From assembly GCA_021807975.1 (NCBI GenBank), contig JAKBCJ010000098.1:1-12771 (forward strand): a stretch of DNA of 12,771 nt. Reading direction: 5' to 3'. Under the pieces are notes generated by a model. It worked only from the letters and a program-made list of their open reading frames with translations. It made no database searches and had not been told where the DNA came from. The translations under genes were made by a program, and so were the position numbers. The stretch comes from Pseudomonadota bacterium (GTDB lineage Bacteria > Pseudomonadota > Alphaproteobacteria > Acetobacterales > Acetobacteraceae). Position 1 is the stretch's first letter; every line of letters starts with the position of its first letter. This document shows, one piece after another, positions 7,580 to 12,771 of this stretch.

Positions 7580-8031
7580 GTCCGCATTGTCCGCATGGTA
7601 AAGAACTGCACCTTGGTGGCGGCCGCCTTTCCCGCGCGTTCCGCCCGGTGTTGCGCTTGAAGGTGTTCCAGGGGGGCAATGACGTATTGCTCTATCGCAT
7701 CGATCCAGGATGGGTCCTGCATCAGGGCATCGGCCAGCGCGGCCAGTTCGGCGCGCGCTTCGTCGCGGCCTTGAATATAGGCGTGGCCGACAAACCCCGT
7801 TGCCGTGGACACCGAGCATCTCGTGACGGTCATCTCGCCGAGGTTGAACGGGGCCCCGCCGCCGCCCGCCCGCCCGCGTACCATCACCAGCCCGCCTTCC
7901 GGTCCGCGCAGCACTGTGTATCCGGGCAAGGGCGCTCGTTCGTCCAGCAATCGCCGCAACAGACCGGATTCGGCCCGGGCGAGAACGGCCATCCAGCGTT
8001 GACGGGCGGATCGGAGGGCGTCCATCTGCAT
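7576..8031 (-). CDS. phnG: PhnG, C-P lyase core subunit; first gene of the operon
   Basis: A 151-residue PhnG (E. coli 150 residues). It forms part of the core complex with PhnH, PhnI and PhnJ and is needed to form ribose 1-phosphonate 5-triphosphate. Family features are the N-terminal RQRWMAVLARAESGLL, GLVMVRGRAGGGGAPFNLGEMTVTR split across residues 47-71, and GHAYIQGRDEARAELAALADAL. The start at 8031 has AAGG 5 bases upstream. A second in-frame ATG two codons later (8025) would place that AAGG 11 bases away and is less good. The gene lies directly downstream of the divergent control region, and the likely PhnF operator reaches to within 5 bases of this ATG. Confidence 0.95.
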   Translation of the reverse strand: MQMDALRSARQRWMAVLARAESGLLRRLLDERAPLPGYTVLRGPEGGLVMVRGRAGGGGAPFNLGEMTVTRCSVSTATGFVGHAYIQGRDEARAELAALADALMQDPSWIDAIEQYVIAPLEHLQAQHRAERAGKAAATKVQFFTMRTMRT

Positions 8032-8036
8032 CCAGC

Positions 8037-8058
8037 CTTGTTTAGATGTCTAGACAAG
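8037..8058. promoter_or_regulatory. Likely PhnF operator, 22-bp near-palindrome
   Basis: Left half CTTGTTTAGA, spacer TG, right half TCTAGACAAG: the halves are reverse complements at 9 of 10 positions. Nested inside is GTCTAGAC (8048-8055), a fit to the GTMTAKAC-type core bound by HutC-subfamily GntR regulators, to which PhnF belongs. The adjoining GTTTAGAT (8040-8047) is a degenerate second core. The site lies between divergent phnG and phnF and covers the phnG ribosome binding site and the phnG -10 region. It also covers the -35 of phnF, so bound PhnF could silence both directions. Confidence 0.75.
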
Positions 8059-8080
8059 TAAGCCCGGGTCCGCCTATCGT
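8051..8080 (+). promoter_or_regulatory. Candidate phnF-phnM2 promoter
   Basis: TAGACA (8051-8056, five of six bases of -35) and TATCGT (8075-8080, four of six bases of -10) are 18 bp apart. The -35 is part of the operator, consistent with autoregulation. The -10 overlaps the -35 of the opposing phnG promoter by three bases, so the two promoters probably exclude each other. The start would be near 8087, giving a leader of about 27 bases. Confidence 0.45.
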
Positions 8081-8083
8081 CAA
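8055..8083 (-). promoter_or_regulatory. Candidate phnG operon promoter
   Basis: On the minus strand TTGACG (8078-8083, five of six bases of the -35 consensus) is followed after 17 bp by TACTTG (8055-8060), a poor -10 that lies inside the operator. Transcription would start near 8048 and leave a leader of about 17 bases. The spacing is ideal but the -10 is weak, so the call is tentative. Confidence 0.42.
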
Positions 8084-8113
8084 CCATGATGTGCGGCTTC
8101 GGATGAAACAGAT

Positions 8114-8863
8114 ATGAGCGATATGGATGACGCGGCGACCCATCCGGTTCATCGACAAGATGGCATGACATTGTGGCGCCAGATCGCCGAACGGATCCAA
8201 AGCGACATCGCCTCCGGTGCCACCAAACCGGGCGCCAAACTGCCCACCGAGGCTCAGCTTTCAGCACGTTTCGGCGTTAACCGGCACACCGTCCGGCGCG
8301 CGCTGGAGGAATTGTCGCGCGATGGACTGGTTCGGGTTGAGCAAGGCCGCGGGTCATTCGTCGCCGAGGATGTGCTGGACTACACCGTCGAGGCACGAAC
8401 CCGCTTTTCGGAGTGGATACGTAAGCATAACAAGGAACCCTCGGGCATCGTGCGGCAGCTGCGCGAGATCCAGGCCGACAAGCGCGTGGCCGGCGGCCTG
8501 GGCATTCGCGATGGTGGCAGAGTTGTCATGTTGGAACGATTGGGCTTCGCCGACGACTGCCCCGTCTGCCTGTCGCGTCACTACTTCCCGCCGTCGCGTC
8601 TGAAAGGCATCCTGCAAGCGTTGCAATCCACATCGCGCATCACCGAAGCTCTGCGGGCCGTGGGGGTGGAGGACTACCTTCGGCTGCAGACCCGGGTGAG
8701 CGCCCGGCTGCCCACGCAAACCGAGGCGGAGTTGCTGCGGATGGCACGCAATCGCCCGGTGCTGATAGCGGAAAACGTCAATGTCGATCGTGATGGAACC
8801 GTCATAGAATTCGCCTCCGGCTGTTATCCGACTCCGCGCGTGCAAATCGTCTTTGAACCGTAA
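8114..8863 (+). CDS. phnF: PhnF, GntR/HutC-family regulator of phosphonate genes
   Basis: A 249-residue regulator (E. coli PhnF 241 residues). The N-terminal winged helix of the GntR type spans about residues 18-85: WRQIAERIQSDIASG, then LPTEAQLSARFGVNRHTVRRAL as helix-turn-helix (43-64), then the wing DGLVRVEQGRGSFV (70-83). A UTRA ligand-binding domain of the HutC type follows (about 95-245), ending in FASGCYPTPRVQIVFEP. It probably represses the divergent phnG operon and itself through the 8037-8058 site; a phosphonate or pathway intermediate is the likely ligand, but this is inference. The start at 8114 has only a weak GGA upstream; an ATG at 8123 is also possible. It is followed 12 bases later by the second phnM-like gene. 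Confidence 0.93.
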   Translation: MSDMDDAATHPVHRQDGMTLWRQIAERIQSDIASGATKPGAKLPTEAQLSARFGVNRHTVRRALEELSRDGLVRVEQGRGSFVAEDVLDYTVEARTRFSEWIRKHNKEPSGIVRQLREIQADKRVAGGLGIRDGGRVVMLERLGFADDCPVCLSRHYFPPSRLKGILQALQSTSRITEALRAVGVEDYLRLQTRVSARLPTQTEAELLRMARNRPVLIAENVNVDRDGTVIEFASGCYPTPRVQIVFEP

Positions 8864-8867
8864 GGGG
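8862..8867 (+). promoter_or_regulatory. Ribosome binding site of phnM2 overlapping the phnF stop
   Basis: AAGGGG overlaps the TAA of phnF and lies 8 bases before the next ATG. It fixes that start and suggests the two genes are translated from one message. Confidence 0.7.
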
Positions 8868-8875
8868 TCGTCTCG

Positions 8876-10012
8876 ATGCGAATCACTGGTGGAACGGTGC
8901 TGCTGGCCTCTGGCGGTTTACAGCCCGCCGACCTGTCGCTGGCCGATGGCCTGATCCAGATCGGTGGCACCGGCCGCGATGCGGCATTCGATGCCGCTGG
9001 CTTGTTGGTGCTGCCCGGGATCGTCGATCTGCACGGCGACGCGTTCGAGCGTCAGGTGCAGCCCCGTCCCGGTGTCGGTTTCCCGCTCGGTCTCGCCCTG
9101 CGCGATACCGAATCCCAGTTGCTGGCCAACGGCATCACCACGGCCTTCCACGGCGTGACCTTGTCATGGGAGCCGGGGTTGCGCGGTCTTCCCGCATGGC
9201 GCGCCCTGCTCGCCGCCCTGGATGCCGGAACCTGGGCCTGCGACATGCGCGTGCATCTGCGGTGGGAGGCTTACAACCTCGACGCCCTGGACACCGCCAT
9301 CGCCGATATCGAAGCCGGGCGGGTGCATCTGCTGGCGTTCAACGATCACACCCCGGCCATCCTGCAAAAGCTGCACGACCCGATCGAGGGCGCGAAATAT
9401 GCCGGGCGCGCGGGCATGAAAATGCCGGCGTTTAAGGCCCTGGCGACCCGGGTTTCCGACCGGTCCCCCGAAGTTCCCGCCGCCCTCGTCCGTATTGCCG
9501 CCGCCGCCCGGCGTGCCGGTCTGCCGATGGCCAGCCACGACGACGACACCATCGCCGCGCGGGATGGCTTTCGCGGGTTGGGCGCGCGCATCTGCGAGTT
9601 CCCGATGGCGGAGCAAGTCGGCGCGGCAGCCGTGGCGGCCGGCGATTTCGTTGCAATGGGGTGCCCGAATGTCGTTCGTGGCGGTTCTCACCTCGGCTGG
9701 GCCTCTGCCGCCCGACTGGCGGAGCAGGGGATCTGCACCGTTCTGACCTCCGACTACTACTATCCCGCCATGATTCCCGCCGCGTTCGAAATGGTCAGGC
9801 GCGGCAAAATGGACCTGCCTGGCGCCTGGCGCCTGATCTCCGAAAACCCCGCCCGGGCCGCCGGATTAACCGACCGAGGCACGATCGATGACGGCAAGCG
9901 GGCCGATCTGGCGATCGTGGACCCCGCGACCCATCGTTGCGTGGCGACCGTCGCGAGCGGCAGACTGGCGTTCGCGACGGTGGAAGGGGCAGCGCGGTTG
10001 TCCGGGCTATAA
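8876..10012 (+). CDS. Second PhnM-like amidohydrolase, in the phnF unit
   Basis: A 378-residue amidohydrolase, annotated by family as alpha-D-ribose 1-methylphosphonate 5-triphosphate diphosphatase, and a clear paralogue of the operon PhnM. Both share ERQVQPR, SHDD, PNVVRGGSH/PNIVRGGSH and SDY. Metal-site candidates are intact: H53 and D55 in VDLHGDAFER, H127 in MRVHLRWEA, H221-D-D-D in ASHDDDT, and D293 in LTSDYYYP. It differs around the substrate pocket: HGDAF replaces HTDNL, and FNDHTPAIL replaces LMDHSPGVG. The gap regions between motifs are poorly conserved. It follows phnF by 12 bases with AAGGGG upstream, so it is controlled apart from the main operon. It could be a PhnM for a different triphosphate intermediate, a spare, or a phosphonate-linked hydrolase of other use. 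The fold is sure; the substrate is open. Confidence 0.88.
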   Translation: MRITGGTVLLASGGLQPADLSLADGLIQIGGTGRDAAFDAAGLLVLPGIVDLHGDAFERQVQPRPGVGFPLGLALRDTESQLLANGITTAFHGVTLSWEPGLRGLPAWRALLAALDAGTWACDMRVHLRWEAYNLDALDTAIADIEAGRVHLLAFNDHTPAILQKLHDPIEGAKYAGRAGMKMPAFKALATRVSDRSPEVPAALVRIAAAARRAGLPMASHDDDTIAARDGFRGLGARICEFPMAEQVGAAAVAAGDFVAMGCPNVVRGGSHLGWASAARLAEQGICTVLTSDYYYPAMIPAAFEMVRRGKMDLPGAWRLISENPARAAGLTDRGTIDDGKRADLAIVDPATHRCVATVASGRLAFATVEGAARLSGL

Positions 10013-10774
10013 CTGCCGCTGCAACGCGGCGATGTAGCCGCGATTATGGGTGGGCGACAAATGCACCTCGTTCATCACCAGATGCTTCGGCAGCCCGGCG
10101 ATATAGCGGATCAGGTCGCCGCAATCCGCCGGTTGCACCATGCGGGCGCGGACCTCCGGCCCAACCGGATTTGGGCGCTTGTCGAGAATAGGCGTTGCGA
10201 CCTCGCCCGGGAGGAACACGGTGGAGCGAATGCCGTTGACGCATTCCTGCATGTTCAGCCCATGGCTCATTGCCACGATGCCATGCTTGGCGATGGTGTA
10301 GATCGGACCGCTGACCCCACCGATGAACCGGCCGGCCATCGACGCGGTATGGATCAGCAGCCCGTCCTGTTGGGCGCGCATGAACGGCAGCGCGACCGTG
10401 ACGCAATACAGCGCCCCGGTCAGATTGCCCTGGATCATCGTGTCGATGCTCCCCGGCGTCAGCTTGTCCCAGTGACGATCGACGATGTTGATGCCGGCAT
10501 TGTTCACCAGAATATCCAGCCGGTTGAACGTCGCCCGGATAAAGTCGCCGACTTTTTCCACCTGTTCCGACTGCGTCAGGTCGGCGGCTTGCACATGCGC
10601 GGAACCGGTTTGGTTGATCCGGCGCGCCACATCCTCCAGCGGGCCGGGGCGGCGGCCGGTCAGGATGACCGTGGCACCCGCGTCCGCCAGTGCCAGCGCG
10701 GCAGCCTCCCCAATGCCGCTGCCCGCGCCTGTGACCCACGCGATTTTGCCGGTCAGATCGGTTCCGGTGGACAT
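10007..10774 (-). CDS. SDR-family NAD(P)-dependent oxidoreductase
   Basis: A 255-residue classical short-chain dehydrogenase/reductase. The Rossmann dinucleotide motif TGAGSGIG is at 15-22, NNAG at 91-94, an Asn at 117, and the catalytic set is S145, Y159 and K163 (HTASMAG, then YTIAKHG). TGRRP (39-43) with Arg after the second strand would suit NADP(H), though this is only a hint. The start at 10774 was chosen because GGAG lies 8 bases upstream and the family begins there; a longer open frame upstream is not needed. Its stop overlaps the stop of the second phnM by six bases, tail to tail. No substrate can be assigned, and a link with phosphonate use is not indicated. Confidence 0.92.
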   Translation of the reverse strand: MSTGTDLTGKIAWVTGAGSGIGEAAALALADAGATVILTGRRPGPLEDVARRINQTGSAHVQAADLTQSEQVEKVGDFIRATFNRLDILVNNAGINIVDRHWDKLTPGSIDTMIQGNLTGALYCVTVALPFMRAQQDGLLIHTASMAGRFIGGVSGPIYTIAKHGIVAMSHGLNMQECVNGIRSTVFLPGEVATPILDKRPNPVGPEVRARMVQPADCGDLIRYIAGLPKHLVMNEVHLSPTHNRGYIAALQRQL

Positions 10775-10825
10775 TATAAGAACTCCCGATGGTGGTTGGC
10801 GCATCGGGACGATCGTGCCAAGACT

Positions 10826-10831
10826 TGTCAA
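10826..10831 (-). promoter_or_regulatory. Possible -35 element upstream of the SDR gene
   Basis: A perfect TTGACA on the minus strand lies 51 bases upstream of the SDR ATG. The matching -10 at 17-bp spacing (CCCGAT) is poor, so only the -35 is visible. It is the one good promoter element in this 116-bp gap. Confidence 0.3.
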
Positions 10832-10845
10832 GCGTACGATGGCAA

Positions 10846-10873
10846 CCGGCCGTCGTTCCCCGATCCCGGCCGT
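10846..10873. repeat. 8-bp direct repeat 20 bp apart upstream of the SDR gene
   Basis: CCGGCCGT occurs at 10846-10853 and 10866-10873, exactly 20 bp apart, or about two helical turns. The core CGGCCG is self-complementary, so the pair can also form a 6-bp stem. It lies between the 3' end of the small secreted protein gene and the SDR promoter region. It could be an operator or a weak terminator; in GC-rich DNA chance is possible. Confidence 0.35.
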
Positions 10874-10890
10874 ATTTCAGCCGATCAGCA

Positions 10891-11181
10891 CTACTGGCTG
10901 TTGGTCATGTTGGGAACGTCTTTGGTCCTCAGCCCCTCGCTCCGCAGCAGCTTCTTGTCCAGGTGATGAAGTTCCTTGTCGTTGGCTCGCTCTTGCGCCG
11001 GGGAGGGGCGGATATCGGCGGCCCTTTCGCGCGGATGAACCTCGGCTGGGGTCGGCTGGTAGCTTTTGCCGTTCGCGCGGTTGCCGATTTCCCGCGGAAT
11101 GGAATTTTCGTCGGCGTTCTGTGCGATTGCAGTGCCGGTCAGACCGAGTACGGCGATGGCCACCATGGAAATTTTCCGCAT
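10891..11181 (-). CDS. Small predicted secreted protein, unknown function
   Basis: A 96-residue protein that I do not recognise. Residues 1-20 form a typical Sec signal peptide: MRK, a hydrophobic core (ISMVAIAVLGLTGT), then AIA before Q21 as a likely signal peptidase I site. The mature part of about 76 residues is hydrophilic, rich in Arg, Glu, Asp, Pro and Asn, with no cysteine and no membrane segment. It includes a charged stretch ERANDKELHHLDKKLLRSEG (64-83) that may be helical. It is probably periplasmic or disordered. The start is supported by GAGGGG 6 bases upstream of the ATG; an upstream in-frame extension lacks a signal peptide and is rejected. It is divergent from ilvD and precedes the SDR gene by 116 bp; no operon partner is clear. 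Confidence 0.75.
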   Translation of the reverse strand: MRKISMVAIAVLGLTGTAIAQNADENSIPREIGNRANGKSYQPTPAEVHPRERAADIRPSPAQERANDKELHHLDKKLLRSEGLRTKDVPNMTNSQ

Positions 11182-11252
11182 TTTTGTCCCCTCGATCGGC
11201 GGTCGCCGCAGGGCGAAATCCGGCGCGGAATCCCCGCGCCTCCGGCTTCGCC

Positions 11253-11280
11253 TTGGTTTCGCCGCGGGCAAAGGTATAGC
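11253..11280 (+). promoter_or_regulatory. Candidate ilvD promoter
   Basis: TTGGTT (11253-11258) and TATAGC (11275-11280, four of six bases of -10) are 16 bp apart in the 174-bp divergent gap between ilvD and the small secreted protein gene. Transcription would start near 11287, with a leader of about 69 bases. I saw no clear attenuator or leader peptide there. Confidence 0.33.
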
Positions 11281-11341
11281 CTATCCGAACCGACGGCGCT
11301 AAACCCCAATCAATCGGCGCAAGCGTGCGCATTGGACAATC

Positions 11342-11346
11342 AAGGA
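11342..11346 (+). promoter_or_regulatory. Ribosome binding site of ilvD
   Basis: AAGGA lies 9 bases upstream of the ATG at 11356. With the conserved family N terminus, it fixes that start. Confidence 0.65.
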
Positions 11347-11355
11347 TACCCATCC

Positions 11356-12771
11356 ATGCCGGCATATCGTTCCCGCACCACCACCCACGGCCGCAACATG
11401 GCGGGCGCGCGCGGATTGTGGCGTGCGACCGGCATGAAGGACGGCGATTTCGGCAAGCCGATCATTGCTGTCGCCAACAGTTTCACCCAGTTCGTTCCCG
11501 GCCATGTCCATCTGAAGGACCTCGGCCAGCTGGTGGCTCGGGAAATCGAAGCCGCGGGCGGCATAGCCAAGGAATTCAACACCATCGCGGTCGATGACGG
11601 CATCGCCATGGGCCATGACGGCATGCTCTACAGCCTGCCGTCGCGCGAACTGATCGCCGACAGCGTCGAATACATGGTCAACGCGCATTGCGCCGACGCG
11701 ATGGTCTGCATTTCCAACTGCGACAAAATCACCCCCGGCATGCTGATGGCCGCGATGCGGCTCAACATCCCCACTATTTTCGTCTCCGGCGGCCCGATGG
11801 AAGCCGGCAAGATCGTCCATCGCGGCAAGAAGAAGTCCGTGGACCTGATCGACGCGATGATCTACGCCGCCGACCCCACGATCACCGACGCCGAGGTCGA
11901 GGTGATGGAGCGGTCGGCCTGCCCGACCTGCGGATCGTGCTCCGGCATGTTCACCGCCAACTCGATGAACTGCCTCGTGGAGGCGCTGGGCCTTGGCCTG
12001 CCCGGCAACGGCACCGTCGTGGCGACCCACGCCGACCGCAAGGGCCTGTTCCTGGAAGCTGGCCGTAAAATCGTGGAAATCACCCGCCGGCATTACGAAA
12101 CCGACGACAACTCGGTCCTGCCGCGCTCCGTCGCCACCTTCGCGGCGTTCGAGAATGCGATGACCTTGGATATCGCCATGGGCGGTTCCACCAACACCGT
12201 GCTGCACCTGCTGGCCGCCGCGCAGGAAGGCGAGGTGCCGTTCACGATGCTGGACATCGACCGCCTGTCCCGCCGTGTGCCGGTGTTGTGCAAGGTGGCG
12301 CCCTCGGTCCCCGATGTGCATGTGGAAGACGTGCATGCCGCCGGCGGCGTCATGGGCATTCTGGGCGAACTGGACCGGGCCGGGCTGATCGACACGACCG
12401 TGCCAAGCGTTCATTCGGAAACCCTGGCCGAAGCGCTGGAGCGTTGGGACGTGCAGCGCACCGCCGATGAAGGGGTGAAGATATTCTACCGTGCCGCCCC
12501 GGGCGGTATTCCCACCACCGAGGCTTTCAGCCAGGCCCAGCGTTGGGATGCCCTGGACACCGACCGCGAGACGGGCGTGATCCGCGACCTGGAACACGCG
12601 TTTTCCAAGGACGGCGGCCTCGCTGTTCTCTATGGGAACATCGCCGAGGAAGGCTGCATCGTCAAAACCGCTGGCGTGGACGCGTCTATCCTTAAATTCT
12701 CCGGCCCCGCCCGGGTGTTCGAGAGCCAGGATTCGTCGGTCGCCGCCATCCTGGGCGGATCGGTGAAAGCG
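11356..12771 (+). CDS. ilvD: Dihydroxy-acid dehydratase, 3' truncated by the window
   Basis: The first 472 residues of IlvD, which dehydrates 2,3-dihydroxy-isovalerate and 2,3-dihydroxy-3-methylvalerate to the 2-oxo acids in valine, isoleucine and leucine (and pantothenate) synthesis. The family is about 610-620 residues, so roughly three quarters is present and no stop is reached. The N terminus is almost that of the E. coli enzyme (THGRNMAGARGLWRATGM, FTQFVPGHVHL, FNTIAVDDGIAMGHDGMLYS). Fe-S ligand candidates are C122 in ISNCDKITPG and C195 in CPTCGSCSGMF. The site that carries a third cysteine (PCN) in [2Fe-2S] relatives reads PGH here, as in the E. coli [4Fe-4S] type, so an oxygen-sensitive enzyme is likely. 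It is cytoplasmic and unrelated to the phn locus. Confidence 0.97.
   Translation, partial: MPAYRSRTTTHGRNMAGARGLWRATGMKDGDFGKPIIAVANSFTQFVPGHVHLKDLGQLVAREIEAAGGIAKEFNTIAVDDGIAMGHDGMLYSLPSRELIADSVEYMVNAHCADAMVCISNCDKITPGMLMAAMRLNIPTIFVSGGPMEAGKIVHRGKKKSVDLIDAMIYAADPTITDAEVEVMERSACPTCGSCSGMFTANSMNCLVEALGLGLPGNGTVVATHADRKGLFLEAGRKIVEITRRHYETDDNSVLPRSVATFAAFENAMTLDIAMGGSTNTVLHLLAAAQEGEVPFTMLDIDRLSRRVPVLCKVAPSVPDVHVEDVHAAGGVMGILGELDRAGLIDTTVPSVHSETLAEALERWDVQRTADEGVKIFYRAAPGGIPTTEAFSQAQRWDALDTDRETGVIRDLEHAFSKDGGLAVLYGNIAEEGCIVKTAGVDASILKFSGPARVFESQDSSVAAILGGSVKA

Noticed and set aside
7580..7819. Longer PhnH start at 7819
   Set aside because: The extension is Arg-rich shadow coding over phnG. The ATG at 7579 matches the family N terminus and the ATGA overlap.
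8032..8113. PhoB (Pho) box controlling the phn genes
   Set aside because: I looked for two CTGTCAT-like repeats 11 bp apart in the divergent region and saw only CTGTTTCAT without a partner. Phosphate control may exist but is not visible here.
10775..10831. Longer SDR start at 10831
   Set aside because: The extension has no family similarity. GGAG is correctly spaced before the ATG at 10774, and the Rossmann motif falls at the normal distance from it.
11299..12597. Minus-strand open frame of 432 residues opposite ilvD
   Set aside because: It is very rich in Gly, His, Ala and Val with no domain, and lies exactly over the highly conserved ilvD coding frame.
1..12771. tRNA, rRNA, CRISPR array, insertion sequence or attachment site
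   Set aside because: No cloverleaf, rRNA stretch, regular repeat-spacer array, transposase or inverted terminal repeats were seen; the window is filled by ordinary coding genes.

Overview
The window is GC-rich DNA with dense, head-to-tail coding. It reads as an alphaproteobacterium, and Rhodospirillales/Acetobacteraceae-like is a reasonable guess. That guess rests on base composition, the phn gene order with a DUF1045 gene, and general protein character; no rRNA, tRNA or marker gene is present to fix the taxon. Both ends cut a gene.

Layout: (1) 1-927 (+) is the C-terminal part of an NDP/ADP-forming acyl-CoA ligase with an ATP-grasp domain. (2) 936-968 is a strong hairpin between convergent genes. 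(3) 971-8031 (-) is one long transcription unit, read right to left: phnG, phnH, phnI, phnJ, phnK, phnL, phnM, a DUF1045 two-histidine phosphoesterase, then a tandem PCC (DUF296) protein. (4) 8032-8113 is a compact divergent control region with a 22-bp near-palindrome, a likely PhnF operator. (5) 8114-10012 (+) is phnF (GntR/HutC regulator with UTRA domain) followed by a second, diverged phnM-like amidohydrolase. (6) 10007-10774 (-) is a short-chain dehydrogenase whose stop overlaps that of the second phnM. (7) 10891-11181 (-) is a small predicted secreted protein. (8) 11356 to the right edge (+) is ilvD, dihydroxy-acid dehydratase, truncated by the window.

How it works together: PhnGHIJ, PhnK and PhnL form or assist the carbon-phosphorus lyase core. 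PhnI with G, H and L makes the ribose 1-phosphonate 5-triphosphate, PhnM removes pyrophosphate, and the radical-SAM protein PhnJ breaks the C-P bond to give 5-phosphoribosyl 1,2-cyclic phosphate. In E. coli, PhnP and PhnN then recycle this product to PRPP. Neither is in this locus, nor is the PhnCDE importer, although unrelated genes lie on both sides and the locus appears complete. The DUF1045 protein has the two HxT motifs of 2H phosphoesterases, which act on cyclic phosphates, so it is a good candidate for the missing PhnP step. The second PhnM and the tandem PCC protein are the least explained parts of the system. No stretch longer than 300 bases lacks a gene, and I saw no tRNA, rRNA, CRISPR array or insertion sequence.
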